Below, piece after piece: positions 1-12,280 of a stretch of DNA of 64,000 nt. A model generated the notes under the pieces. That model was given only the letters and a program-made list of their open reading frames with translations, was not told the origin of the DNA and did not search any database. Origin of the DNA: Turnera subulata (Eukaryota > Streptophyta > Magnoliopsida > Malpighiales > Passifloraceae); NCBI GenBank assembly GCA_028386065.3, contig JAKUCV010006118.1, positions 1 to 64,000 of the forward strand, written 5' to 3'. The stretch's first letter is position 1, and each line of letters opens with the position of its first letter. The position numbers and the translations under genes are program-made.

Positions 1-1751
1 TTTACCTTGAATTAATTACCCAAGATTAATTCAACAGTAAATCACGGTAAAACAATTTCTACAGTCCCGGTAAAAATCAAAAATTTTACCCGGGCTGTTA
101 CATATATAATCCAAAAAATAAAGAAAACTAACACAATAGCCTAAAAAAAAAAGAAAATAGTAAACGAATTAGGGAAACTAAAAAAACACAAACAATGCAA
201 AAAAAATAAAAGCAAAAAAAAAATTCAAATTTTTTTATTGCTGAAAATTTAAGTGGCATGTAATATTTTTTATTTTAACACTTACACTACTTAATATTTA
301 ATTTTTAATATCAAATAAAATCTCATATATTCTAGAACAATAAGAAAACTATCACAATGAAAGGATAAAAATATATTATAAACCTGAAAAAACATAATGC
401 CAAAAAAATAAAGTAGCAAAATAATGAGCAAATTTGTAATATTTATTATGGAATATGGAACACAATCTCATATTTTTTCTCTCTTTTTTTGCTTTTTTTA
501 GTATGAAAGTAATAAATAATTATGGAAAATTTGTAACACAAAAACAATAAAATGAAAAAAAAAAGAGAAAATATTATATTAATCTGGAAAAAACAAATAC
601 AACAATAGGTAATATTACCACGATTTGTTTTTTGAAGATATTCAACAAAATTAAAAAAAAAAACAATACCAAAGAATAGAAATATAACATAATATTCTGG
701 GAAAAAACTAACACAATGTATAACAAACAGGAAAGTAATATTTAATTCAAGAAAATTGACAGAAATTAAACTAATGCAATGAAAAAGAAAAAAAGCAAGA
801 AAATTAAATTCAGGAAAAATAAAAAAACCAACATAACACCAAAAAATTAGAAAATAATATATAATACTGGAAAAACCAAATGTAATGGAAGGGGAAAAAT
901 ATATATTATAAATGAGGAAAAAAACAAATAAAAAACAAACAAAAAATAAAAAAATGTAAATAATACTGGAAAATTTAAAAAGACTAATACAATGTAAAGA
1001 AAATATAATAAAAATAAAAGAAAATAAAAAATCTAATGGAAATTAATATTGCCGTCATTTTTTTATAAAAATTTTGTGAAAATTAAATAGTAATGGAAAA
1101 AATAAAAACAAATAAGCATACCTTTGAATCAATTAGAACCAAATCTAAACTGATAAGAAGATTTTGTAATTTGGTATTCAAAGACTCCCACATCCTTGAA
1201 ACCCTAACTTGAATTGTCCATGAATCCTTGTCAGGGGTCAATTCATCCAATGTATGAATATTCATTCTCCTGAAAAAAATAATATATTATACAAATTTAA
1301 ATATACAATTAAAGTGTAACACAAAAAATGTTTTCTTTTATATAAATTCTTAAAAATATCAATACTTACTAACATTCATACTGAAAGAAAGAAAAAAAAG
1401 GAAACTGAAAAACAAAAAACTAACACAGGAAAATAATATTTAATTCAAGGAAATTGGAAGAAAATAACACAATGCCAAAAAAATGGAAAAAAATATAGAA
1501 TACTGGATAATTTTTAAAAACTAATGCAATGTAAAAGAAAATAGGAAAAAATATTAAATTCAAGGAAATTAAAAAAAAACAAAATAATGCCAAAAAAACT
1601 GGAAAATAATATAAAATACTGGTAAAAAAAACTAATGCAATGGAAGGGAAAAATAATAGATTAGAAATGAGGGGGAAAAAACAAATACAATACAAATAGA
1701 AAAAATAAAAATGAAATTAAAATTTTCACAGACATAAATACTTAAAAATCA
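1..1751. other. AT-rich degenerate repeat DNA, no gene
   Basis: No credible coding sequence is visible. From about 110 to 1700 the DNA is very A-rich on the plus strand. It repeats, in degraded form, a block containing AAACTAATGCAATG followed by A-rich sequence and AATATTATA. This looks like a decayed minisatellite or old transposon interior. Bases 1-102 differ in composition and end in CCCGGGCTGTTACA, which resembles a gypsy LTR end but cannot be confirmed at the window edge. Confidence 0.5.
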
Positions 1752-2196
1752 AAGTAGAATTGAAAAGAAACTGAAAAGAAACTGTAAAACACAGAAACTG
1801 TATCCGAATTTCATTGTACTGACATCTGGATTTTCTCTGTGTGTTTTCAATTTTTTGTTTCTCAAAAGAAACCATAAGAGACACACAAAATTTTAAAACA
1901 AAATAGACAAAATAGAATTGTAAAGAAACTGTAAAATACAGGAGCTGTATCCGGATTTCATTGTACTGACATTCGGATTTCTCAGTATGTTTTCATTTCT
2001 TTGTTTCTGAAAAGAAACTGTATGAGCAGAAACTTAAAAAACAAAAAAGAATTGTAAAGAAACTGTAAAACACAGAAACTGTATCCGTACATCAATGTAC
2101 TAACATCCGAATTTCTCTGTGTGATTATACTTTTTTGTTTCTTTAAAGAAACTGTATTAGATACAGGAACTTAAAAACCAAAATAGTATTGTATAG
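1752..2196. repeat. Three tandem copies of a ~140-bp unit
   Basis: Three successive diverged copies start near 1752, 1911 and 2046. Each contains AAGAAACTGTAAAAYACAG, a GTATCCG-ATTTCATTGTACTGACAT block, a TCTCTGTGTG-TTTT block and an AAGAAACTGTAT block. The copies differ by substitutions and small indels. No ORF runs through them, so this is a short local satellite rather than coding repeats. Confidence 0.75.
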
Positions 2197-2519
2197 AGAA
2201 CAAAAAAAAAAAGAGAAAGATTAGTACGTACTGCAAGCTAAAAAAAGTAGGAAAACAGAGAAGAATAAATGGAGAGGAAACAGTATCAAAAACAAAACCT
2301 GTACCTGTATTTATAAATATTTAGAGATAAGAGTTTAACAATTATCAATTAAATTTATTTGTTAAAAAATCGGAACAAAATAAATGGGCTAAAGTTTTTT
2401 TTAATCTGATCTCATGGAGAGTTTAACTTTTTTTAATCTGATCCTGGAGGGTTTAACTTCTTTTTAATCTAATCTCAGTATCTTTTTTACTAATTCTTTT
2501 TATTTATTTTTTTATTCTG

Positions 2520-2720
2520 ATAAGTAACTCATCTTGCTAAAAGTGTAGTATAATTAGGACTGTATGATTAAAAAAAAATCTGATTGTGGAGAGTACTAAT
2601 CTTGCTAAAAAAAACCGTACAAAATGAATGAGTAACTCATCTTGCTAAAAGTGTAGTATAATTAGGACTGTATCATTAAAAAATTCTGATTGTGGAGAGT
2701 ACTAATCTTGCTAAAAAATC
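2520..2720. repeat. Two tandem copies of a ~108-bp unit
   Basis: The sequence AGTAACTCATCTTGCTAAAAG, followed by GTGTAGTATAATTAGGACTG and CTGATTGTGGAGAGTACTAA, occurs at about 2522 and again at about 2630 with few differences. This is a direct tandem duplication in noncoding AT-rich DNA. Confidence 0.75.
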
Positions 2721-5326
2721 TGATCGTGTATAATTAGGTTTTTCCTTAACTCTAATTGGGATAATTATAATGAAAATAAGGGCCAATCAAACAACACCTA
2801 GAACCCTCCACATGGCAAAAAGTAAAGACCTCAAAGCATACACATGGCAAAAAAGCAAGACTCTAAAAATCCTATGTGTCAAAACCTGGTGAGGGATTCA
2901 GCTATTAATATATATAATAGATTATCAAATAATATTTATAAATTTTATATTGACAGGAATAATTATATAATATTACTAAATTATAATTATTCGACATATT
3001 AAATAAATATTTTCGAAAAGTTTATCATATCAAGATACTTATTAGTTATTATATAATTATTGTAATTACAATGAAAAATATTATAATACTTTAACATTAT
3101 TTATTATGTAATCCACGATTATTTATTTTGAGCCCCTTAAGAATGATTTATAATTTCGTCACTGCTTTGTTCAATGTGTTTTGTTTTTTTTTTTGTCGAA
3201 ACTTTGCAGGATGTTAATAATATGTACTTGTTTCTTTGGAAGAATCGAGGCAACTACAGAGGGGGCATGGAATATTTTCTACACGACGTTCTCTTTTTCT
3301 CTTTATCAGAAAATCTCATGCTATCTTAGCCTTTATTTTCGTATCCTTTTTGTAGATTTTAATATCAGTGTTTACTTTAATGTACTACTATCTGTTCAAT
3401 TTTATGTCCGATCTTTATCTAAGGCCAAACACACTTTATCCAGAAATCCAATACCTAAAGTAAAAAAAAAGGTATACAACAATCTTCCACTCAGTAGATC
3501 TTCTTTCGAATGGTTAAGCAAAAAACATCTTGCTTATGCTAAAAAATTCTCAAAGAAAGTGCCAATTCTGAAGCACTCAACAATTATTGGTGGTGGGCTC
3601 CCTTCCAGCTAATTGCCCGCCCAATTGATTGAGAAACAACTTAATGGGTGTTTGTTATGACTAAACATCACAACAATGCAATTAATATTATCAAGAAAAA
3701 GGCTCTTTCTCATGAACCTTTGGTTTCACACCGATAGTTGCATTAGATAAGGTGATGCTGCATAAGGTTTTTAAAATTTATGTACGACATGATTCGTTAT
3801 TTCTCAACCAAGCATCACTAATTCTCTTGTTTCAAAAAAAAAAAAAAGCATCACTAATTCTCCATGGCCCAAAAGTTCCACTATCACCAGGCCACCACCC
3901 ACCACAATCTGGTGATGATAAATTATAATTGCCCATTAAGAAGGAAGTTGAAGACGAGCATGACCTTATCGCCTCTTCGCTGATCCATGTAATGTGACAA
4001 TTAGTGCTATTTCCACTAGCCCTTACCAGATGACTATAACTCAAGTAAATGTCTAATTTTGTTTGCTGATAAGTTTCTTTTTAGTAAGACACTATATTCT
4101 ATTACAATCACATATAGAGACAAGCAATTGGTGCAACAATTGCTTTTTGAAGCCAAAATATGAATTTTCCTGGCCAGAAATTGCATTTTCTGGATGAAAT
4201 GAAGGTTAAAAAAGGAGACAAAAGCACCACACAGAAAGCACGACCACCTAAAAGCATATGTATTTATAATATGTTGATTGACGTGAAAAATTGAAAGCAA
4301 CGTGTAACTTTGCAGCATTTGTTCATGCATATGGATGATGACCTGTAAAGCTAAAACTATGGAGCGTTTGGGAAGTTCCTACCCACCCACTGAGGACCAT
4401 TATCCACTAAGTGGGATTCTTGAGATTATTAACCTCTAGATTCTCTGACCAGCTGCTAATAGAATATAGACATGGATGTATGCCTGCACATCTGGGTACA
4501 CAGTTATGTTGCAAGATTATGATCTTTTAACTGACAAAATGGTCTTTTAATTGACAAGAACACGCTATTGTTCAGTGAGGAAAAGAAAGAAAGGAAGTAT
4601 GGACTATGATGCTGTTAAATTGTTACTTGCCTTCCTCCGTTCTTTTATTAATTGACGTTTAAGGTTTTCTAAGAACAGAGGGAGTAGTAGACTAGAAGAA
4701 GAACTACTAGTTTGCTGAGAAAGTTTTTATTTGGAGTTCTACCTTAAATATTATTTTTAACAAAGCAAAGAAAACAAAGTTGTTCATTACATAGTCCAAA
4801 TAATTGGTGGGCAATTGTGAGATTCAGTGCAACGGAGTGACAAGATGCTACATATGAGAAAGTAATTAAAGAGCCATTATTATGCGGTTGGAACCTACTT
4901 TTATCACTAATCGACATACATGTGCCAACCATAATACTGATTCTGAGAGATTTGCAAATAAGTTATCCAACCATAGGCAAAATTACTTGCGGCCTTAAAG
5001 AAACTTAAATAATTGAATAATGTAGCTATTCACTACGATAAGCTTAATAATGTCCATCAAATAGCTCCAAATCCCTGTCAGACCCTACCAGACAAGGATG
5101 CCAAAACATGGAGTCATCAAGCATAGTATAATAAGCAACCTATGCAGCTCTACATTGAAAAAGCAAGACGTAGTAGCTAGGAACCTAAATAATCTCTAAC
5201 CTACTCTGATGGAAACTTAGTCTACTTTTCTCTACACTACCCAAACACAAACGTTATCAGAACCAGAGCAACTGAGGGAATTTTCCAAAACTCACAAATT
5301 TGGGTTTGGAAACCAGAATATCAAAG
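2721..5326. other. Intergenic DNA upstream of the first subtilase
   Basis: I see no supported gene. The ORFs here are low-complexity or lack family features. A segment near 2880-2925 ends in GGGATTCAGCTATTAATATATATAATAG, which resembles the end of a plant transposon, but no boundary can be proven. The last 300 bases should contain the promoter and 5' UTR of the subtilase at 5327; no convincing TATA box stands out. Confidence 0.4.
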
Positions 5327-7633
5327 ATGGAGTTACTAAACTTCAGGCTTTCACTGGTGGCTATACTTGTATGCTTTTGCTACACTTCAGTAGGTGCAGA
5401 AATGAAGAACCAGCAACTCAAGAAGACTTACATAATTCATGTGGATCACTCCAGTATGCCAGAAAGCTTTGATGATCACCTACAATGGTATGATTCGTCT
5501 TTACAATCTGTCTCAGAATCTGCTGAAATGCTTTACACTTACAATACTGTAATCCATGGGTTTGCCACAAGACTCACAGCCGAAGAAGCTGTAGCTCTTG
5601 AAAAACAACCAGGGATCCTGTCTGTCCAACCCGAAATGATATATGAACTACACACAACTCGTACTCCAGAGTTCCTTGGATTAGGGAAGAGCGAAGATCT
5701 CCTCCCTGCATCCGACTCTACGAGTGATGTGATTGTTGGAGTGCTAGATACTGGTGTCTGGCCAGAGATCAAGAGCTTTGACGACACAGGGCTTGGCCCA
5801 GTTCCCAGCTCCTGGAAAGGAGAGTGTGAAGTGAGTAAGACCTTCACTGCATCAAGCTGTAACAGGAAACTAATTGGAGCAAGATCTTTTTCGAGAGGGT
5901 ATGAAGCAGCACTTGGACCCATCGATGAAACGATGGAATCCAAGTCTCCAAGAGATGATGATGGCCATGGAACTCATACAGCAACTACAGCTGCTGGGTC
6001 TCCAGTATCAGGGGCTAGCCTATTTGGTTATGCTACTGGAATAGCACGAGGGATGGCTACAAAAGCCCGCATAGCAGCATACAAGGTATGCTGGCTTGGT
6101 GGGTGTTTTGGCTCTGATATCATAGCAGCAATGGAGAAGGCTGTTGCAGATGGGGTGAATGTCATGTCCATGTCCATTGGAGGATCACTCACGGATTACA
6201 GTAGAGATACTGTTGCAATTGGTGCTTTCAGAGCCACCGCACTGGGAGTATTTGTGTCATGCTCTGCCGGGAATGGTGGGCCTAGTGGGGGCAGCTTATC
6301 CAACGTTGCACCTTGGATAACCACTGTAGGTGCCGGAACTTTGGACCGCGATTTCCCTGCCTATGTGAACCTTGGGAACGGGAAAAATTACTCGGGAATA
6401 TCACTTTACAGTGGAAAGTCATTGTCCGGTGCAGTGGTGCCACTGGTTTATGCTGGTAATGTGAGTAGTTCAGCAAGTGGCAGTCTCTGCATGACAGGCA
6501 CTCTGCCTCGGGCAAAAGTTTCTGGGAAGATTGTGATATGTGATCGAGGTGGAAATAGCAGGGTGCAAAAGGGTTTGGTGGTAAAGAATGCGGGTGGGTT
6601 AGGAATGATTTTAACAAACACAGAATTGTATGGGGAAGAGCTAGTTGCGGACGCACATCTTCTGCCTACAGCAGCTGTAGGCCAGAAAACAGGAGATGCT
6701 ATTAAGCACTACGCATTCTCTGATCCGAAACCAGTGGCTACTATTGCTTCTGGGGGAACACAACTAGGTGTTGAACCATCACCAGTGGTAGCAGCATTTA
6801 GTTCAAGAGGGCCAAATCTGATCACCCCAGAAGTGCTAAAGCCTGATTTGATAGCACCGGGTGTTAATATCCTTGCAGGGTGGACTGGCAAAGTTGGTCC
6901 TACTGGTCTCACCGACGATGGGAGGAATGTAAGTTTCAATATCATTTCCGGTACATCAATGTCATGCCCTCACGTAAGTGGCCTAGCTGCTCTTGTCAAG
7001 GCTGCTCATCCAGAATGGAGCCCAGCAGCCATCAAGTCAGCCCTCATGACCACTGCCTACTCAACATACAAAAATGGTGAAACCATAACGGATGTGGCCA
7101 CAGGGCAATCATCAACACCATTTGACTACGGTGCTGGACATGTAAATCCAGTAGCAGCCCTTGATCCTGGCCTTGTCTACGATGCAACTGTTAATGACTA
7201 TGTGGACTTCCTCTGCGCTTTAAACTACACTGCTGATGATATCAAGCAAGTCGCCAACAAGACATTCACTTGTGACTCCAGCAAGAAGTACAGTCTGGGA
7301 GATCTTAATTACCCGTCTTTTGCTGTCCCACTTCAGACTGCTTCAGGCCGAGGAGGGGGTGCTGGTGTAACCAGCACTGTGAAGTACACTAGGGTTCTTA
7401 CAAATGTGGGCTCGCCAGCGACATACAAGGTTTTAGTTTTATCACAGGTCAAATCCGTAAGCGTCTCAGTGGAACCAGAAACACTGAGCTTCAGCAAACA
7501 ATACGAGAAAAAGAGTTATACTGTGACATTTACTGCAACCTCAATGCCATCTGGTACAAGCAGCTTTACTCGTCTACAGTGGTCGGATGGAAAACATATT
7601 GTCAGTAGTCCTATAGCTTTCACCTGGACATAG
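5327..7633 (+). CDS. SBT1.7: Subtilisin-like serine protease, SBT1.7-like (copy 1)
   Basis: This is a secreted plant subtilase (S8 family), expected to cleave proteins in the cell wall or apoplast after autocatalytic removal of its propeptide. The single-exon ORF gives 768 residues, the usual SBT1 length. The start is the ATG at 5327 (MELLNFRL...), which opens a hydrophobic signal peptide of about 24 residues; the frame is open further upstream but without an ATG. The I9 propeptide covers roughly residues 35-110. The catalytic triad is visible as D141 (VLDTGVWPE), H214 (DDGHGTHT) and S544 (SGTSMSCPH), with the oxyanion Asn N316 (SAGNGGP). A protease-associated insertion lies between N316 and S544, and a fibronectin-III-like tail ends SSPIAFTWT. 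It is a tandem paralogue of the gene at 14149, with D141, H214 and N316 at identical positions and S544 one residue earlier. The specific SBT1.7/ARA12 assignment is from recall of the family. Confidence 0.95.
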   Translation: MELLNFRLSLVAILVCFCYTSVGAEMKNQQLKKTYIIHVDHSSMPESFDDHLQWYDSSLQSVSESAEMLYTYNTVIHGFATRLTAEEAVALEKQPGILSVQPEMIYELHTTRTPEFLGLGKSEDLLPASDSTSDVIVGVLDTGVWPEIKSFDDTGLGPVPSSWKGECEVSKTFTASSCNRKLIGARSFSRGYEAALGPIDETMESKSPRDDDGHGTHTATTAAGSPVSGASLFGYATGIARGMATKARIAAYKVCWLGGCFGSDIIAAMEKAVADGVNVMSMSIGGSLTDYSRDTVAIGAFRATALGVFVSCSAGNGGPSGGSLSNVAPWITTVGAGTLDRDFPAYVNLGNGKNYSGISLYSGKSLSGAVVPLVYAGNVSSSASGSLCMTGTLPRAKVSGKIVICDRGGNSRVQKGLVVKNAGGLGMILTNTELYGEELVADAHLLPTAAVGQKTGDAIKHYAFSDPKPVATIASGGTQLGVEPSPVVAAFSSRGPNLITPEVLKPDLIAPGVNILAGWTGKVGPTGLTDDGRNVSFNIISGTSMSCPHVSGLAALVKAAHPEWSPAAIKSALMTTAYSTYKNGETITDVATGQSSTPFDYGAGHVNPVAALDPGLVYDATVNDYVDFLCALNYTADDIKQVANKTFTCDSSKKYSLGDLNYPSFAVPLQTASGRGGGAGVTSTVKYTRVLTNVGSPATYKVLVLSQVKSVSVSVEPETLSFSKQYEKKSYTVTFTATSMPSGTSSFTRLQWSDGKHIVSSPIAFTWT

Positions 7634-9129
7634 TCAGGCAACTTGAAGCATCGCATAAATCACCAACAGTACTAGGGAAGTGAAGTCCATAAATTTATGC
7701 TAAGTGAATGTTTAGTATCTCCTTGGAATGTCGGGACAATTATGCTGACACAGCCACTGCTTCTACTTATAGTTGCAATTTGGGGAAGAACAACGGATAA
7801 AGTAAGATTAGGGAAAATAATTGTATAGAAACCTTGCTAAGGATTGTATGCTAAGTGGATTCTCGTTACATCAAGTGTGCTTTAAGCTTTAACTCATAAC
7901 GCGCAAACCATCCATATGATCCATTTGGCAAGTTAATTTCTATACTAACTACATGGATGTTACACATAACTGCTGTTTAGTTATGTGCATTCCATTCTGT
8001 ACATAACACTGTGGGGGGTGAACTTCGTCGCAAGACATGCATACTTTTGAAGCAATTACCAATTCACGATGAACCACTCGGTGCATTCACCAGTATAATC
8101 TCAATAACATGATAAGACAAGTTTCCTAGGCCGTGAATGTTATGGGAGGCATATTTATCTTGACATTAATGTCGCCACCAAGCTTTTTAATAATCATAAA
8201 AAGAACCTTAAGAGCAACAAAGCTTCTACTTGGACGCAATCCTGTATTTGCTTTTCCTGTAATATGCAGGGGAAGTTGAAACATCACTTCCGTTCTTATA
8301 ATCCCAAAGAATGGATAAGCCGCAAAGGAGAAAAAGTGCAAGGATCACAAAGGAGAAACTTGGCGTAGCTTCGCCTGCAAGTCGTTTTCCCTCTCTTTTT
8401 TTGACACAACGATCTGGAACAGTGCGAGTTACATAGGAGAAAATTATTGAGTAAATGCAGATTGTATGTGTCAAAACTCTAATTCAACTGGTTAAAACCA
8501 CTTAAGAGGACCATGGTTTCTGATAGAATAAATAAAGCAATTCCACTAAGCAGAATTGCCTGGCCAGATAACGCCATCAAAATACAAGGAACCGCCCCTT
8601 TTTCAGCGACAGGAAACCAATAAATCCTCCAATAACACCGGATTTAAATGGAAACATTACTTGAATATAAAAGCTGTGTTCTAAGAATGAGAACCTTCCT
8701 GGCATCCATGATTCGTATCATCCAAAATAACTTACAGTATTTCACTCGTCCAAAAGCGATTTTGAGCTGTCACCAGCCTCTGTCAAATTTGAAGACCCCA
8801 TCCAGAAGTACAAATCTATCGAGTTGATTCAAAGAAAGCTCATGGAAAAAGTTATAAAGTTTAAACGACGCAGCTAACACACATTCTTTTAATTTATACT
8901 AGTCTATGAGTGCTTCATCCTTGACCAATCATGTTAAGTTCCAACTATGCAGTGGGCTCATATCACACATCATTTCAAGCCGTAAACAACCCAACAAGTT
9001 GAAGATATAAGAGGATCCTCACTCCTCACAAATGGTACGGGAAAATGGTAAGTCCATTGAAACTCAATTTGCAAGATATAAGTCACGAAGCAATATAAAT
9101 GAACATAGAAAATGATGTCATAAATTACA
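7634..9129. other. Intergenic between subtilase 1 and the methyltransferase gene
   Basis: It holds the 3' flank of the subtilase (plus) and of the convergent minus-strand methyltransferase gene. Minus-strand ORFs at 8126-8474 overlap each other in two frames and match no family I recognise. No RNA gene or clear mobile element is seen. Confidence 0.4.
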
Positions 9130-10731
9130 TCATTCCTCGTCCTCTATAGGTTGACAAACAGGGAGGTAGTACGTATCAAGCTGCCAGTACCTGTGTCTCA
9201 CACCTTCCCAAACTTCTTCTCCCAAACAATCTTTAACGGGCAGGGGAATTAATTGTGTGGAGTAGCCCAAATTCTTGAGTTCTAGAGACACTAGATTACA
9301 GTAAACAACATGGAAGAATGCATTACCTCCACAAAGTCCATTGAAAAAAGAGTAAATTCCTTCTGGCTTCAACAACTGAGGTAGGTATTGGTGGAACTCT
9401 CTCAGATCTTCATAATATTCGCCATAAGTGTCAAAGAAAATACCTGAAAACATTAGCAAATTTCTGAGTTGGTTCATATGTAATTACTATGATAAGGAAA
9501 AATTCCTTCAATATCTCCAATTTCTAGGAAAAAGGTGAAGTGAAACAGAATTTATCTTTGCAAGTCACAAAAATATGATTAAGAAAGGCCCCAAAGACTA
9601 TTAGTAAATAAAGCTCAGGATACTATATGAAACCCTCTTAAGGAGAATGAAAAATCTTTATAAATATCTTTTAGGTACATGGATTCTTTCTTGAATTGTG
9701 GTGTATTACAAGAATCAAGTTTAGTAGCATGATTCCAGAAATATGAGATTGATGGCAACTTCTTCTATATCATTTCCGGTAACAAATTGCCTGAATATTT
9801 TTGGCCATAGCATTTTACAAATTGACCCACAGGTTTCCCAACAAAACCATCAAACAAATGCTCCATGAATTGAATTCAAAACATAAGCAAACATTCCATT
9901 AGAAACAATAACACCTAGTGGGATACGAATAAGTAAACCTGAGAAAGGATAGAAAGAATCTCGAATTACCATCATAAGTTCCAAGCTCAGAAACAACATC
10001 TTGCCAACGCCCAAATATGATATTGACATTATCCTTCTTCCCCCAACCAGTACGAAGCATGCGCTCATAGACCTCGGGGTGTGCCTCCACAATGGTGTGA
10101 CTAACCGGATTATACTGTTGAATAGCTGTATCAACAAGCCCCATACCAAAGCCTATGTTGAGCACGTGACCACCTCCCGAGCAGACAGCCTTTGCGTGGG
10201 CCTCCATTAATGGTTTCTCCCACGCCATCATCACAGCCTTGCTCTCTGAATCCATCAGCTTGTCCTCACTAAAACTAACCCTATCTTCCAAGTACTGCTC
10301 ATTAGAATCCCCGCCCCCATTCTCGTTAGCTTTCCTCGCGATTGTTCCTAATATCAACTCGGCTTGAATTCCTTCACATCCGAAAAGACATTTCCACAAT
10401 CAGAAACACATCATTTTTTTTTCTGATAAGTTAAGAAGTCAAAAGTATAAAAAGTACCAGCATTGAGGAGGATGTCAAAGGCTTCTTGGTGGCCGGACTC
10501 CATGGCGAAATCCCCAGCGGAGAGTTGGGAAGGGGAGAGAGCGTTCCAGGGCGCACCGGCGTCGAGGAGGGCCTTGACGGCGGCGGATTGGCCGTGCTTG
10601 GCGGCGTGCATGAGAGGAGTGAGGCCGTCGGAGTCGAAGGAGGTGACGTCGGCTCCGGAGTCAATGAGGGATTTGAGCTTGTCTACGTCGCCGCTCCTGG
10701 CCGCCTCGCAGAGGAGTTGACAGTCGTCCAT
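9130..10731 (-). CDS. Ankyrin-repeat RMT2-type arginine N-methyltransferase
   Basis: A predicted S-adenosylmethionine-dependent methyltransferase related to yeast Rmt2, which methylates arginine of ribosomal protein L12; plant function is inferred only from the family. I assemble three exons on the minus strand, 10731-10458, 10371-9970 and 9443-9130, all with GT-AG introns in phase 1, giving 329 residues. Residues 1-92 are ankyrin repeats (GDVDKLKSLIDSGADV, DGLTPLMHAAKHG). After the first intron comes the methyltransferase fold, with a SAM-binding loop LNIGFGMG at 162-169 and the acidic residue E187 of VEAHPEV. The C-terminus carries FFDTYGEYYEDLREF and a Glu-rich end (EDEE). The start is the ATG at 10731, before a GC-rich first exon. 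It lies antisense between the two subtilases. No frame breaks are visible. Arabidopsis has a similar ankyrin-methyltransferase protein (recalled as At5g65860). Confidence 0.9.
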
Positions 10732-11602
10732 CAGTGCCGCCTAAAACCCTAAACCCCGCTCTCCTTCACCCCCACTGTCCAAAAATAAGAGGCTGGGATT
10801 CGAAACCAGTAGGAAATTACTCTACCTCCTCGGTAGTGGTTGATGGAATACGTTTCAAAGAAACTTCAAATTCAGCTCTTGCCAATTGCTGTACTAGACT
10901 TAAAAGCCGTAGCTTTCCCTTTTGCAGCAGTATTCCTTTGCTAAATGCATCTTTTTCCCAGTGAAGTGAACTTGTGTTGTAGTAACTGAAAATTTTTCCC
11001 CTTTTTTTTTAGCAAAACACCTAAATTGACCCTTCAGTTTTGCTCAATCAGTCAATTTGGCACCTGTCTGTGTTTACTTTTGGCCTCTAATTTTGGTCAA
11101 TTAAATCCCTCATTTTATAAAAATTGGGTCCCGATTAGCAAAATTAATTGATTTAACCAACAACAGATTTAAAGTGTAATTTTTTTTTTTTGTCGAAGAG
11201 ATTTTAGTGTAAATTATTTCCTACCAATGACATGGGTCGTATGCTATGTGTTAGGCAATAATTAGCTCACGCCTAAACCTTGTTTTAACTAAGATACTTC
11301 GTTGACTAAATTGATTAATTTTGCAAACTGAATTAAATTGACTCAGTTAATATCAATAGCATCCATGAATGTTGCATGTCAAAATCCATGTGTTAATTTC
11401 CTTCAGGATTGGCCTGTCCTGCCTATTAAAATCCATAAGAAGATCACTCGCTACCACACAAAACAAATAAAAACTGTTGTGATTACAGCCAAGAAATGGA
11501 GCACACATGGTAAAAGATTGCTCTCATGGCGTTTCTTTTATTTGCGGCATCTTGTTAAGTTTCACTTTCTCATTCTGCTGCGTATCATGACATAGTTTTA
11601 AT
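10732..11602. other. Upstream flank of the methyltransferase gene and intergenic DNA
   Basis: The first part is the promoter side of the minus-strand methyltransferase gene. The rest is AT-rich, with short ORFs that show no family features. Nothing else is supported. Confidence 0.4.
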
Positions 11603-11616
11603 TAATCTATGGCATG

Positions 11617-12280
11617 CAGGAACAAAATTGGTGTATGAGCAGGTCTCAGCCAATTCGTTTCAGACCATGTGTCGATCGAGCTATGAGTCTGTCTTCCGAG
11701 CTGCAGCAGCAGCCACAACTCGATTCATCAAACCAAGTAGTTGGAGCTCCATCTGTTACTTCTTAGACCAAACCTCCTTTGACTTGGTTCAAAATCAATT
11801 CTGATGGTTCTTTTATTGACAAGGATTCCCTGTCAGGATTTGCTGCAGTTACAAGAAATGACAAAGGTAATCTTGTGGATTGTACTGTAGGTACCTGAAA
11901 GTGCTGAGTCCTCCCTAATGGCTGAAGCTTGGGGACTATGGGCGGCTGTCAAGAAGGCAAAAGATCATGGTCTCAAGAAGGTTATATTTGAGAGTGACGC
12001 AGCCCTGTTAATTAAAGCTGTGGAAGACTTCCACGAGCATGATTTAGATTGGCAAATAGAGGCAACAGTTGCTAAGATTGTTAGCCTTTGTAGTTGTTTT
12101 CTTTCAGTTAAATTCCAGCGTGTAGAAGTTTAATAGGGTTGCAGATTATCTTGCAGGGTTTGCAAGGACTAGTAGGAATGCTGGTATAGGGCCAGATACT
12201 TTTTTCTAGAATCATTCAGGAGGATAGAGCTCCAATTTAAGTAATGAATGAGAATAAATTTGCTGTTGGTTCAAAAAAAA
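11617..12280 (+). mobile_element. 5'-truncated LINE (L1-type) with RNase H domain, target duplications
   Basis: A 664-bp insertion is bounded by perfect 14-bp direct repeats TAATCTATGGCATG at 11603-11616 and 12281-12294. It ends in an oligo-A run (TTGGTTCAAAAAAAA), so it entered by target-primed reverse transcription on the plus strand. Translation shows the plant LINE C-terminal RNase H fold in broken frames: WFKINSDGSF (first Asp), AEAWGLWAAVKKA (Glu) and IFESDAALL (second Asp). At least one frame change near 11895 and a stop after KFQRVEV make it a dead fragment. The endonuclease and reverse transcriptase parts are absent, as expected for 5' truncation. Confidence 0.85.

Noticed and set aside
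3181..3612. 143-codon plus-strand ORF
   Set aside because: Low-complexity Phe/Ser/Leu composition in AT-rich DNA, no domain, and no gene-like context.
8126..8474. Overlapping minus-strand ORFs with a hydrophobic stretch
   Set aside because: Two frames overlap and neither matches a family I recognise; no supporting splice structure was found.
10463..10752. Plus-strand ORFs over the methyltransferase first exon
   Set aside because: GC-rich antisense shadows of the ankyrin-coding exon.
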